Below, piece by piece: positions 1-9,310 of a stretch of DNA of 64,000 bases (the stretch's first letter is position 1; each line of letters begins with the position of its first letter). The notes under the pieces were generated by a model. That model had not been told where the DNA came from. It searched no databases and was given only the letters and a program-made list of their open reading frames with translations. The DNA is from Clostridiaceae bacterium OM02-2AC (GTDB taxonomy: Bacteria > Bacillota_I > Bacilli_A > Erysipelotrichales > Erysipelotrichaceae), in NCBI GenBank assembly GCA_003481775.1, contig QULU01000022.1, positions 1 through 64,000 on the forward strand. Reading direction: 5' to 3'. Made by a program: the position numbers and the translations under genes.

Positions 1-66
1 AAAAGTTCCGCAAGGTATGCGGTTTCATTTTGGAAATATGGTAAAATGAATACGGGAGCGATGTTT

Positions 67-432
67 ATGAAAGAGTTTTTGTTTGTCGGCCTTGGCGGTG
101 CCATCGGGGCGATGCTGCGCTATGGGATTTCCATGGTGCCTGTAAAAAGTGAGTTTCCGTATATGACACTGCTCATCAATTTTCTCGGTGCGATTGCAAT
201 CGGGATACTGGCAGCAATGAGCATGAGGCAGTCATTGTTGACTGAACACAGTCTGCTATTATTGAAAACCGGAGTATGCGGAGGATTCACCACCTTCTCC
301 ACCTTTTCTCTGGAGGCTGTTTCCCTGCTGGAGCAGCATAAAACAGGAATGGGAATCACCTATATTCTGGCTTCCGTGCTATTATGTCTGCTCGGTGTTC
401 TGCTTGGAAAAGCCGTTCTTCATCCTCTGTGA
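67..432 (+). CDS. fluC: Fluoride ion channel FluC (CrcB family)
   Basis: About 121 residues, the usual size for a FluC/CrcB subunit. The sequence shows four hydrophobic segments, an N-terminal GGAIGAMLRYG motif and the central GGFTTFSTFS motif, whose Thr/Ser and Phe residues line the fluoride path in this family. Family members are dual-topology dimers that export fluoride passively across the plasma membrane. An upstream in-frame ATG exists at 46, but a GGGAG sits 8 bases before the ATG at 67, so 67 is preferred. A paired second crcB copy or a fluoride riboswitch would lie before the window and cannot be seen. It stands alone, pointing toward the convergent EAL gene. Confidence 0.93.
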   Translation: MKEFLFVGLGGAIGAMLRYGISMVPVKSEFPYMTLLINFLGAIAIGILAAMSMRQSLLTEHSLLLLKTGVCGGFTTFSTFSLEAVSLLEQHKTGMGITYILASVLLCLLGVLLGKAVLHPL

Positions 433-461
433 TGTGTGTTTCTGGCAGTCTTCCAGGATAC

Positions 462-550
462 AAAAAAAGCCTGTTTGCATTTGGATTCATGAAGTATCCC
501 TTACCTGTATATTGGGGTTGCTTCAAAAAATACCACGCAACGGGCTTTTT
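462..550. terminator. Bidirectional terminator-like hairpin between fluC and the EAL gene
   Basis: An A-run plus AAAAAGCC near 464-471 pairs with GGCTTTTT at 543-550, with an inner TTGC/GCAA pairing and a long loop. It lies between two convergent genes, and T-runs on both strands would let it stop transcripts from either side. The long loop lowers certainty. Confidence 0.5.
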
Positions 551-638
551 GTAATCCTTGTTTTGTGTACCTGATCGCATTTCCTGCATGTCTTACAGGA
601 GCATTGGCAACCATATTGGGATTGTTTACACACAAGGA

Positions 639-1916
639 TTACGCCTCCTGCTTTGCAAGCAGTCTCTGAAATTCATCCATGGGCATGGGATGATAGTAAT
701 AAAATCCCTGAATCATATCACAGCCACGCTGCCGCAGATGCTCTGCCACTCGTTCATCCTCTACGCCCTCTGCAACGATCTGTACAGGAAAATGCTGAAG
801 GATAGCAAGCAGACCATCCACAATCAGGAACGTATCCTCCTTTCTGTATGGATTTTGAAAAAGGGAGCGATCCAGCTTAATAATATCAATCGGCACCTTG
901 GCGAGGACACTCATAGAGGAATACCCGCTGCCAAAATCATCCAGCGCACAACGAAATCCCGCCTTATGTATGGTATCCACCACCTTATATAGCTTGTTGG
1001 AATTATCCATGCTTATACTTTCCAGTAATTCAAATTCAATATACTCCTTTGGTATGTCAAACTGCTGAAACAATTCGATATATTCCTTCATAAACGGCTC
1101 ATCCTCAAAGCTAGCCTTGGAAAGGTTAAAGCTGATGGGCACCATTCTCATGCCCTTTTGTATGCTCTCCTGGATCATGGCACATACACGCTCAAACACC
1201 ATTTGATCTACATATCGGATATAGCTGTTCTCATTCAATACCGGCAGATATGATGAAAGAGGAATCATCGTACCATCTTCATCAAACCAGCGCAGCAATG
1301 CTTCTCCCCCGCATATTTTCAGGGTTTTGGCATCCACCTTGGGTTGGATATAGATGGAATAGGTCTCCTTACGGCATGCCTCTACGGTTTTCACCTCGAG
1401 CAGTGAGCGCATTTGAAATTCCTGCAGCTGCTTTCTTGTGAAAAACTTAAAATCCGAGCTTTTCTTTTCGTATTCCTCGGATGTCAGACGTGCAAGCTTG
1501 GCATAGAAGCAGCAGGTTTCAAAATCAGCCTCCGGAAAATCCCGCAGGCGACACACCCCCATGGAAAAAAACACCCTGTTAAAAAAACGTGGATCCTCTA
1601 ATTCATAACCGTCATAGTCTTTTTGTATAAGCTCGTTTATAATCTGTTTTTTTCTCCATTCATGGATGAGGAAGAGAAAATCATCACCGCCTGTATAGAG
1701 CAGATACTGTCCTTCCTTCAACCCTTCAGTAAAAACCTTCAGAATCTGACGAAGCAGCTCCTCCCCTGTTTCATGGTCATGTCGACCAAGAAAATACCGG
1801 AATTTCTTAACATTATAATACAGAAGAGAATATTCCTCACGCGGCTGCAGCTGAGAGAATACAGCCTGAAGTTCAAAACGATTATATAGTACCGTACCAT
1901 TGTTACCAGTCTTCAT
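639..1916 (-). CDS. Degenerate-GGDEF / EAL cyclic-di-GMP phosphodiesterase
   Basis: A 425-residue protein with an N-terminal GGDEF-like domain (about 1-165) and a C-terminal EAL domain (about 180-420). The GGDEF loop reads YTGGDDF, so the conserved Glu is Asp and cyclase activity is doubtful. The EAL domain keeps its hallmark motifs: EALLRW, FELLES, DDFGSGYSS, KLDRS and AEGVED, which supports hydrolysis of c-di-GMP to pGpG. There is no membrane segment, so it should be cytosolic. AAGGG lies about 9 bases before the ATG. It is monocistronic. Two diguanylate cyclases elsewhere in the window (7043 and 30941) would supply the substrate. Confidence 0.9.
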   Translation of the reverse strand: MKTGNNGTVLYNRFELQAVFSQLQPREEYSLLYYNVKKFRYFLGRHDHETGEELLRQILKVFTEGLKEGQYLLYTGGDDFLFLIHEWRKKQIINELIQKDYDGYELEDPRFFNRVFFSMGVCRLRDFPEADFETCCFYAKLARLTSEEYEKKSSDFKFFTRKQLQEFQMRSLLEVKTVEACRKETYSIYIQPKVDAKTLKICGGEALLRWFDEDGTMIPLSSYLPVLNENSYIRYVDQMVFERVCAMIQESIQKGMRMVPISFNLSKASFEDEPFMKEYIELFQQFDIPKEYIEFELLESISMDNSNKLYKVVDTIHKAGFRCALDDFGSGYSSMSVLAKVPIDIIKLDRSLFQNPYRKEDTFLIVDGLLAILQHFPVQIVAEGVEDERVAEHLRQRGCDMIQGFYYYHPMPMDEFQRLLAKQEA

Positions 1917-2249
1917 AATATTTGACCCTTTTTTCCTTTACTTGTTTTATTTTACCACACTTTATTCAGAAGATAACAGGAATTTAAAAGATTACCCGTA
2001 GCGATTGGTTTTCAGCCGATTCTACAAATGTTCAGACAGCTGCGCATCCCTCACAAATCATATGCCTATAACAGGTAACGAAAAGGGATAGCTGTATAAA
2101 TGCGCATTTCATTTGAAAAATCTAGCAAAGAAAATAGCTGATTCAGGCAGTCACAAGGCTCTTTCACTAGCAAATATAAAATAGAAAAAAGCACAGCACC
2201 TCCTTACAGAAGTCCGCCGCCACCATTGAAATCGGGGTAATACAAAAAA

Positions 2250-2321
2250 AGCGCGTGTCAAATAGGCATTTGCGCTGTTGTGTTTACGATAGAAACGCGC
2301 ATACCAAATAGGTATGGGCGT
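2250..2321. repeat. Two tandem hairpins with the same AAATA loop
   Basis: Hairpin 1 (2250-2276) has stem AGCGC-GTGTC, loop AAATA and return GGCAT-TT-GCGCT. Hairpin 2 (2295-2321) has stem ACGCGC-ATACC, loop AAATA and return GGTAT-GGGCGT with one G:G mismatch. Stem bases differ between copies but pairing is kept by compensating or wobble changes, which suggests conserved RNA or DNA structure. They lie in the 960-base gap between two minus-strand genes. No known riboswitch class was recognised. Confidence 0.5.
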
Positions 2322-2628
2322 CTTGCTGTGGTTCATACTTGATGCTGTTAGCTTTATCGTTGCGATAGTTTATAATGCAAGCAGCTTTGCACTGCTTCCT
2401 GCTTTCGGGTATTGACAGCCATCAGAAGCTTTCAGGTTTTGCTGTTTACTTTTTATATGCGTATACAACAGCCTCCTTTTGTTATTTCCCACAGACGTTG
2501 TTCCGAATAGTTTATTGCTGTTTTAACTGTCAGCACTTTATCTGAAGAGTGATTGTATTTTTACCGCATGCGATTATTTATTGATGTTATCATGTTTTTG
2601 GTTTTCGTGCTTTATCCAAGGTAGTGAC

Positions 2629-2790
2629 TGCTTCTTACAGCTTCCGTCCTCTCGTACAAAATGGTATCTTCCTGTGATTCTATCCTTCGTCAGTAATGCA
2701 ATGATCTGCTTCTTACAGCTCCTGTTGTCTTTCCGTATAAATGAGATGCTTTCTGTGATTCTTTCCTTTGCGCTTTATCAGCGATATGCG
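2629..2790. repeat. Imperfect tandem repeat, period about 78 bp
   Basis: The word TGCTTCTTACAG starts at 2629 and again at 2707, and similar text follows each (…CTGTGATTCT.T.CTT…). A weaker third unit may precede it at about 2585-2628. The reading frame across this repeat does not look like a protein. The rest of 1917-2877 holds the tandem hairpins described separately and nothing else I could recognise. Confidence 0.5.
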
Positions 2791-2877
2791 TGGAGCATTC
2801 TTGATAACCGCTTGCCAAAGCAATACCGTACAGTGTTCAATCCTTGCGTGATTACAGTCCATGCACCCTTACATATT

Positions 2878-3933
2878 TCATGAAAGCGGCTCTGCTGCCG
2901 GCATCTGCGTTTTTCTTTTGGAGCCTGCAGATTTTACATAGAGAAAGATGATACCTCCTGCAACAAGCTGGATATGATATGTTGCCACACGCCACAGTAT
3001 CATGACACTACTTGCTTCTGTTCTTCCAAACAGAACAGCAAATATCAGGATAAATGCACTTTCTGTCCATCCGGTATCCCCGGGAAGAGGTGTTAAGGCA
3101 TTCAGCATATGAATACAAGCAGACATCAACAAAACATTGATCAGATCAGAAAGCGTCAAGGGTACATGCAGCGCCAAAGCAGCCACATAAGGAATTGCAT
3201 AGAAAATCGTCATACGTAAAAAATTCAGAAGCACAGCCTCCACGATCATGCGGCGCTCCTTCTTCAGCTTTTTGATTTCCTCATTAAAATACAAAATCTG
3301 TCCCTGCCATTTCTCCAGCGTATATGCCTTATTTTTCACGATATGAAAACGAAAGCCGATATTGACAATGCCGCGGCTGATTTTTACATACAGTCTCGGG
3401 AATCTGGCCATCGTCCATAAGATCACAATAACAGAGGCATTGATAGCAAAGCCAAGCAGCACCAGAAAAAAGTAGAGCTGAAAATGCTCCAGTGCATAAG
3501 AAAAGCGTGTAAGCAGCAAAATGGTCACATAAAACAGAACGGTACTTTGGTAAAGGAAAAAATCCTTCCATAATACGCTGGCGATATCACTGTACTGCAT
3601 ATCCAGCTTGCGAAATGCATAGGTCTGTGCCACCTGCCCGCCGCCCAATGGTGTAACGCCATTGAAAAAAGCTGCAATATACGCATTGTGTATACCGTCC
3701 CATATGCGGATATCTGCTTTATAGGGCTTTGCAATCCGATATAAGACGATTCCCTGAAGCAGGTAATACGCAGTACCCAGCGCCGCGATACCTAACATCC
3801 AATACCAGGGTATATGAGAAATATTATATAAAACCTCTGCACAATCATCCTTTAACGCAAACCAGCAGGCAAAGGCTGTCAGTGACAGAAGCAATAGAAT
3901 CTGTAGTATTCGTTTTTTCCAGGTAGTCTGCAT
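2878..3933 (-). CDS. Flippase-like membrane protein (LPG synthase TM-domain / YbhN family)
   Basis: A 351-residue integral membrane protein with about seven to eight hydrophobic segments. It has the YbhN/AglD-type pattern: a short cytosolic N-terminus ending in a Trp-Lys-Lys stretch, the conserved FFNGVTPLGGGQ motif (about 90-101) and a late LTPLPGDTGWTES motif (about 280-292). This family corresponds to the membrane part of MprF without the lysyl-transferase half, and members are thought to move lipid-linked substrates between leaflets. The exact substrate cannot be read from sequence. The basic C-terminal tail is cytosolic by the positive-inside rule. A GGGGTG lies about 6 bases before the start. 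Confidence 0.85.
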   Translation of the reverse strand: MQTTWKKRILQILLLLSLTAFACWFALKDDCAEVLYNISHIPWYWMLGIAALGTAYYLLQGIVLYRIAKPYKADIRIWDGIHNAYIAAFFNGVTPLGGGQVAQTYAFRKLDMQYSDIASVLWKDFFLYQSTVLFYVTILLLTRFSYALEHFQLYFFLVLLGFAINASVIVILWTMARFPRLYVKISRGIVNIGFRFHIVKNKAYTLEKWQGQILYFNEEIKKLKKERRMIVEAVLLNFLRMTIFYAIPYVAALALHVPLTLSDLINVLLMSACIHMLNALTPLPGDTGWTESAFILIFAVLFGRTEASSVMILWRVATYHIQLVAGGIIFLYVKSAGSKRKTQMPAAEPLS

Positions 3934-4226
3934 AAAACACCCCGCTTTCTAAGCTCTCGAGTAAGTATAGCAGTTAAATCTTAACTTTCTCTAAATATTT
4001 TCATATCATTCTTCAAATCTTTTTCTACTCCTGCTTCCTTTATCCTGACATTTCCTGTCCCTTAAAAAGATATGCAGCAGCTTGCGTCTTTATTGCACGA
4101 TATGAATTCCCTCTTTTAAATGATACGAAGGGCTCAAAGAAATCATGCAGGATGCCCTGTTATCAATCCCCATGTTTTTCCTATATGAAACACTCGAATA
4201 GCTTATTGCAATCCCGATCCATATGT

Positions 4227-4232
4227 TATAAT
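4227..4232 (+). promoter_or_regulatory. Candidate -10 box (TATAAT) upstream of the XRE regulator
   Basis: A perfect TATAAT lies about 240 bases before the XRE gene at 4476. A TTGCAA element sits only 15 bases upstream and a TATTGC at 17 bases, so the -35 is uncertain. The start of the transcript is therefore only suggested. The remaining intergenic DNA 3934-4475 shows no gene. Confidence 0.35.
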
Positions 4233-4475
4233 GGAAAAAAGGCTTAAACATACAAAGTGAACATTCTAATACCATTATGCTGAAAGTAGGGGCTTTTGCA
4301 TATCCTCCATAGTGGGGAGCCATTCCGAGTTCCAGTATGCAGACCGACAGAAAGCAGGTATAGGCTGTTAGAATGATAAATTAGATAAGCTCCATTCATT
4401 GTAGGAATCGATATGATGCTCTATACGTGTTATATGGCATGAGCTGTCTTTGCTTGTAAGAAAGGATATACGCAT

Positions 4476-5717
4476 ATGCTTCTGGATATATGTGAAGAAC
4501 ACAGAAAACGCTATGGCTGGCTGATTCGGCAGAAAAGGATAGCACTGGGCTATACCCAAAAGGAGCTTGTTGAAAAGCTGAATCATGCTGTTTCGCTTCG
4601 CAGCTACATCGCCTTGGAAAACGGAAAAGCGCTGCAGGATATGGATATCTATGATCAGCTGTTTGCCCTGCTTGGTCTCCAGTATAATTATGCATGTAAT
4701 CCCGATCCCCTGCTGGCACCTTTTCTGGAAAAGCTTTTTGTAAGCTGGAATGCTTATGAGGAGGAGACATGCTGTAGCTGTATCCGCAAGCTGATGCAGC
4801 TTCTTTCTCCCTATAGACAATACAGCTGGGAGACCGTGGTTTTAAATAGTCTTTCTATCCTGCTGGATGCTTTGGAAAAGGATAGATTACTGAAGTCAGA
4901 GGAATATGACTGGCTGATGCAGTTTCATAGCGTACTGCCAAGAGAATTGGAATCTGTTTATGCTACCATCCTGTATCGCTATCAGTATAACCTTCCCCAT
5001 GATCGAAAGCAGCTGCGCAGACTACTAACCTTATTTCCTATGCTTTCTCACCCTGATTCTGTGCAAAACTGTATTACCTATGCGCTTCATCAGACAAATC
5101 TGGAGCATAATGATCTGCCTGCATGGAAGCAGCTGCAGAGGTTTAGAAAGCAGGAGGAGCACAGCGGAAACTGGACAGCATTGTTTGATTTGTATCACTG
5201 GCTTTGCCTGATCAGCGCCCGCATTCATGTGCCGGCCTTTGAGGGCTTGCACAGGAAATGTGAAATGCTGCTGCAGGAGCAAGCTATCAAAGCAGAACGC
5301 ATAAGCATCTATTATTTCAATCTATCGGGTGTTTATCATAACCAGAAGGAATATGAGAAGGAGGAATATTATCTTTGCCTGTTTCTGAAAGATCGTACCC
5401 GCCAGCTTCTGCCATTTATGTTTTGGTATATCCACAATCAGCGTCTTCAAGGAAAAGAGATTGAAAAGGTTCTGGCGCAATCCTATGATATGCGTGATTG
5501 CAGTGAACGTTTGCAGACTCTATGGGGTTTTTTTGAAATATTGCCTCATGTGGATGCACAGACTTCCCAGAAATATCTTATGAAGCAATGTCTGCCGTTG
5601 CTGAGTGAGCTTGCTGTGGAATTTCAAATCGTTTTTCTTCATGAGCTTCAGCTTTTGATCCCCAAGACCAGAAATTACAAGGATCTGCATCTTTATATGA
5701 AACAGCTGCAGCTGTGA
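4476..5717 (+). CDS. XRE-family helix-turn-helix regulator with long C-terminal repeat-like region
   Basis: A 413-residue protein. Residues about 14-70 form an XRE/Cro HTH: LIRQKRIALGYTQKELVEKL, then a recognition helix around SLRSYIALENGKA. The remaining ~340 residues are helical and rich in Leu/Tyr/Gln, consistent with a TPR-like peptide-sensing domain of the PlcR/Rgg kind. That comparison is from architecture only; no TPR consensus was scored. GAAAGG lies about 11 bases before the ATG. The gene stands alone, so its target is unknown; no short peptide gene of the quorum-sensing type was recognised beside it. Confidence 0.8.
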   Translation: MLLDICEEHRKRYGWLIRQKRIALGYTQKELVEKLNHAVSLRSYIALENGKALQDMDIYDQLFALLGLQYNYACNPDPLLAPFLEKLFVSWNAYEEETCCSCIRKLMQLLSPYRQYSWETVVLNSLSILLDALEKDRLLKSEEYDWLMQFHSVLPRELESVYATILYRYQYNLPHDRKQLRRLLTLFPMLSHPDSVQNCITYALHQTNLEHNDLPAWKQLQRFRKQEEHSGNWTALFDLYHWLCLISARIHVPAFEGLHRKCEMLLQEQAIKAERISIYYFNLSGVYHNQKEYEKEEYYLCLFLKDRTRQLLPFMFWYIHNQRLQGKEIEKVLAQSYDMRDCSERLQTLWGFFEILPHVDAQTSQKYLMKQCLPLLSELAVEFQIVFLHELQLLIPKTRNYKDLHLYMKQLQL

Positions 5718-5918
5718 TCAAATCCCCTTACTCAGCTTACCTGCGTATTTCAAGTGATGGAAATTGCAACGGCTTTGAAGCTTCCTTTTCTGAGAAAGTC
5801 TTACTGCACCTGATCAGGAATTCATCAGCTTAATACCTCTTTTTTCAGCAATCTGCAGATTTTTTATGAAGAGGCGATACTTCCTGTATACTATTGGAAA
5901 CAATAGGAGGTAGCATTT

Positions 5919-6686
5919 ATGGAATTACAAGAATTGTATGAACACTTTGAGGAGGAAAAAAGACTCTTTCGCGGTTATGCAAGTCAGGTCGAATACCTGA
6001 CAGCCATGCACTATATTCATCAATATGCTAATACACAGGCGCAGATTCTGGATATCGGTGCAGGCTGTGGCGCATATTCTCTCGCCTTAGCGAAGGAGGG
6101 GTATTCCCTTACCGCGGTGGAACCGGTCAAAAAACATGTTCAGATAATGGAAAGCAGAAAAACAAAGGATATGGATATCACCATTCTGGAACGTGATGTC
6201 GCACATCTGCCAAAGGACTGGAATTCAAAGTTTGATATGGTTCTCTGCTTCGGTCCCCTGTATCATCTGTCGGAAACTCAGCAGCAGCTAGAGGCTATCG
6301 AGGCAGCCTGCCGGGTATGCAAAAACCAGGGCATCCTGATGTTTGCCTATATCCCACATGATATGGTTATGGCATCGGAAACCATGCATGTGGAGGGATT
6401 CCTTATGCAAGATGAATTTGATGCGAAAACCCTGCAGCTTCACAATGACCCGTTTGTGTTTCATGACGAGCAAAGCATTGATGAGCTGTTTCACTCCTTT
6501 CCTTTAGAAAGGCTGAAGCATGTTGCAGCAGACGGCCTTGCGGAATTGATGAGTGAGCGTATCAATCGCTTTACTGCAGAGGAATTTCAGGTATGGATGC
6601 GATATCATTTGAAAACCTGCGAAAAGCCATCCTTTCTGGGGCACAGCAATCACAACCTTTACATTGCACGGAAAATCAGCCGTTAG
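5919..6686 (+). CDS. Class I SAM-dependent methyltransferase
   Basis: A 255-residue protein with a Rossmann-type methyltransferase core. Motif I reads ILDIGAGCGAYS (about 45-56), the acidic strand-2 end is AVEP, and the post-motif segment is FDMVLCFGPLYHL. The substrate is not evident. AGGAGG precedes the ATG by about 8 bases, with a TATACT-like -10 box just upstream. It is a single-gene unit, followed at once by a strong terminator (6721). Confidence 0.85.
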   Translation: MELQELYEHFEEEKRLFRGYASQVEYLTAMHYIHQYANTQAQILDIGAGCGAYSLALAKEGYSLTAVEPVKKHVQIMESRKTKDMDITILERDVAHLPKDWNSKFDMVLCFGPLYHLSETQQQLEAIEAACRVCKNQGILMFAYIPHDMVMASETMHVEGFLMQDEFDAKTLQLHNDPFVFHDEQSIDELFHSFPLERLKHVAADGLAELMSERINRFTAEEFQVWMRYHLKTCEKPSFLGHSNHNLYIARKISR

Positions 6687-6720
6687 CTGTTCCCGTTCAT
6701 ACAGGTCAAAGAACGAATGT

Positions 6721-6772
6721 AAAAAGCTTTCTAAATCTGTTGTGTACGCAATATAGAGGGAAAGCTTTTTTT
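6721..6772 (+). terminator. Rho-independent terminator after the methyltransferase gene
   Basis: AAAAAGCTTTC (6721-6731) pairs with GAAAGCTTTTT (6760-6770) and runs into a T-tract. It lies 35 bases after the methyltransferase stop codon. Confidence 0.85.
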
Positions 6773-7042
6773 GTCTTCTGTGAATGCATCCAGATGATTA
6801 CCTTATGCTGTACATATCCCAATCTGAATACTTACAGGAAAAAGAAGGTAGGAAATCACAAGAACCTCGGAAATATGACATCTGCCGCATAGTTCATAAA
6901 AAGCACGGCCATGGCAGTGCATATAATATGGTTTAGTAAATTCGCATCGCAGTGATTCTGACCAAAATCTCATAGTCATCACTCTTTTTTTCATGTATAA
7001 TGAAGACGATATAGATATATAGAAAAGGGAGCGTGCTGTGAT

Positions 7043-8158
7043 ATGCAGAAGCAAGAAAGTAAAGAGCTCTATGAGCAATTTCGCCGAAAGATTGAAACAT
7101 CTGCATGGATTATTCTGCTTCTAATTTTTCTGTTGGAGGCAGCAATCGGCATTATCTGGGCCTGCAACGGCTGGATTTCAGAAGGGGATGATCCGCTAAC
7201 CTATAGCGTGAAATACATAGTAGCTCCTACCGTCATCAATCTGATTGCCGTCAGTCTTTATCATTACACAGAGTATCATACCGGCATATCGGCAGCCAGT
7301 AAAAATTCCCTGCTCATCATGACCTTTACCATTATGTGTCTGACGATTTCCATCGTACATAACGCGGTTCGCATCGCCTCTATAAGCTTTCTTCTCCCTA
7401 TCTTTCTAAGTGCAATTTTCGCTGATATAAGGGTAACAAGGAAAGCCTTTGTTTTAAACAGTATGTGTTATCTTGGTTGTATGCTGCTCAGCTATACACT
7501 GGCACAGCCGCAGAATCAGCGGTTTTTGACTCTGGATATCATTGCCGGAGCAATCCTGATGGTCGCCGCGTACCTGATTACGCGCAGCATTCTGCAATAT
7601 GAACAGAGAACACGCAGCACGCTTGTTGCCTATAATAAGGAACAGGCGCTGCTGATCGAACAGCTGCGGATGGATGCCCTGACGGGGCTGTTTAATCACA
7701 ATGCCTTTTACAAGCTACTGGAGGAGCAAATTGAAACAGCTGCGGAGTGTGATCAAGAGCTGGTTCTCGCCATTCTGGACATCGATGATTTCAAAAGCAT
7801 AAACGATACCTTTGGTCATACACGCGGCGATTGTGTGCTGCGCGAGCTTGCGACAATCATGAAGGAGCTGGAAAACGAGCATACCATTCCTGCCCGTTAT
7901 GGCGGTGAGGAATTCTGTGTACTCTTCACGAATGATACACTTTCGCAAGCAGAAAACAGAATGGATGTCTTACGCCAACGTTTTGAGAATCTGAGAATCG
8001 AGGAAATACAGCAGCATCAGGTCACCTTCAGTGCCGGTATTGCGGCCTACAAAAATAAATATCATACGTCCACAGTGATGATCAATGCTGCCGATGAAGC
8101 CTTGTACATGGCTAAGCGAAGTGGTAAGAATCGGGTGGTTGTATATCAAAGGGATTAG
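7043..8158 (+). CDS. Membrane-bound diguanylate cyclase (GGDEF)
   Basis: A 371-residue protein. The N-terminal ~195 residues contain about six hydrophobic segments, and the C-terminal GGDEF domain starts at LRMDALTGLFNHNAF (about 210). The signature is RYGGEEF, with DIDDFKSINDTFGH before it, so the catalytic residues are present and synthesis of c-di-GMP from GTP is expected. The inhibitory RxxD motif that normally sits a few residues before the signature is absent (THR at the Asp position), so product inhibition may be lost. The membrane part could sense an external signal. GGGAG lies about 11 bases before the ATG, and a terminator follows (8219). Confidence 0.9.
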   Translation: MQKQESKELYEQFRRKIETSAWIILLLIFLLEAAIGIIWACNGWISEGDDPLTYSVKYIVAPTVINLIAVSLYHYTEYHTGISAASKNSLLIMTFTIMCLTISIVHNAVRIASISFLLPIFLSAIFADIRVTRKAFVLNSMCYLGCMLLSYTLAQPQNQRFLTLDIIAGAILMVAAYLITRSILQYEQRTRSTLVAYNKEQALLIEQLRMDALTGLFNHNAFYKLLEEQIETAAECDQELVLAILDIDDFKSINDTFGHTRGDCVLRELATIMKELENEHTIPARYGGEEFCVLFTNDTLSQAENRMDVLRQRFENLRIEEIQQHQVTFSAGIAAYKNKYHTSTVMINAADEALYMAKRSGKNRVVVYQRD

Positions 8159-8218
8159 ATTATTTGCAACACCGCATACAGAGACTGCAGGATGCTTACA
8201 AGGCACATCAGGATCATG

Positions 8219-8249
8219 ACAGACCACCTTTTCGACAGGTCTGTTTTTT
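8219..8249 (+). terminator. Rho-independent terminator after the GGDEF gene
   Basis: ACAGACC (8219-8225) pairs with GGTCTGT (8238-8244) and is followed by a T-run. It is placed 60 bases after the stop codon. Confidence 0.8.
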
Positions 8250-8293
8250 ATGCCACTCTTTCTGCGATACCCCAGCATATCTAATAATTGTAT

Positions 8294-8428
8294 TTGCATG
8301 GTGTGAAAATCGTCAGATACAAACAGCGATACAGTAGCATGCACGTTCTAATATTAAAGTTTATTCATATTTGCATGGTATAAGAATTGTCAGCTGCACA
8401 CAGCTATGCAGGAGCATACATGTTTTAA
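8294..8428. repeat. Imperfect tandem repeat, period 77 bp
   Basis: Two copies of about 58 bases start with TTGCATGGT at 8294 and 8371. They differ mostly by transitions. Read in each copy's own frame, the implied peptides are similar (LHGVKIV versus LHGIRIV), but the 77-base period puts them in different frames, so no single ORF joins them. The rest of 8430-9110 shows only a small hairpin near 8510-8536. Confidence 0.5.
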
Positions 8429-9122
8429 GTGCATGTTTAAACAGAGCCGTATATACTCTACATTTCATAAACAATGTGCTTTTCGTTTCCGTTCAGATAA
8501 ACAAAAAAAGCCGCTCTTTGGATGTGAAGAGCAGCACCATCGGGAGTAAATAGAGAAGATTGATGGCATGGTTATTGTATCACCTTTTCCTGTATATGCA
8601 AACTCATTTGCTCATTGTAGCTTTGTGTTGCCCATATGATTATTTCTGTATGACAGTCTTTGGAAAGCAGTATTACTTCTTCGCTGTTGTCCTGGTGGAA
8701 AGGCACGTACATGATGTGCATATGCATTATCGAAACAAATCCGTTTGTATGACTGGTGCTCTGAGATCATTCACATAGGGCCGTATGCTGCACCTCTTCA
8801 GCATTTCAGAAGTCATGTCCGCAATACGCGAAAAGCGATGTGCATTACCACCGATATAGCAGAGACTGCATCCTGAGAAACGAAGTAGCCAGGTGGTTAC
8901 GATTCAGTCCAATTCATAAATATGTGATTTACGTATGAACTATTAGAATATGGGGCTAATGCAGCAGGTCCTATATTTTCATTTACTCTCATATGCTGAT
9001 CCTTCTCAATGTTTCAAAGGGCTGTGAATCGTAACATCAGGTGTCATGATTCCTGTATTTTTTACAATTTTCTTATTGCCATAAATCTTTTTCTGTGATA
9101 ATATAATAAAGCGTTAAAACAT

Positions 9123-9196
9123 AGGGGTATAGTACAATGGTAGTATAACGGTCTCCAAAACCGCTGATGGGAGTTCGATCCTCTCTACCCCTGCCA
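9123..9196 (+). tRNA. trnW: tRNA-Trp (anticodon CCA)
   Basis: A complete cloverleaf with an encoded CCA. The acceptor stem AGGGGTA (9123-9129) pairs with TACCCCT (9186-9192), discriminator G, then CCA. The anticodon loop reads CTCCAAA, giving anticodon CCA for tryptophan, and the T-arm contains GTTCGATC. A TATAAT-like -10 lies just upstream and a terminator follows at 9209, so it is transcribed on its own. Confidence 0.97.
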
Positions 9197-9208
9197 GTTT
9201 ACATCTTC

Positions 9209-9235
9209 AGATGCTCATTCGAGCGTCTTTTTTTT
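9209..9235 (+). terminator. Terminator of tRNA-Trp
   Basis: AGATGCTC (9209-9216) pairs with GAGCGTCT (9221-9228) through one wobble, with loop ATTC and a run of eight or more T. Confidence 0.85.
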
Positions 9236-9310
9236 CATCATTTTTGGGAAATTCAGCAGGAGCATAGGCAACTGCTGTAGTTTCTGATACAATTCATACA
9301 GGTGATATAT

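Noticed and set aside
558..992. 144-codon open frame on the plus strand over the end of the EAL gene
   Set aside because: It is antisense to a well-supported EAL domain, with no ribosome binding site and no domain pattern.
2581..2883. 100-codon plus-strand frame in the gap before the flippase gene
   Set aside because: It runs through the 78-bp repeats, has an odd Cys/Phe-rich composition and lacks a ribosome binding site.
2585..8428. CRISPR-like array from the 77-78 bp repeats
   Set aside because: The units are imperfect, too few, lack spacer/repeat structure, and no cas genes are present.
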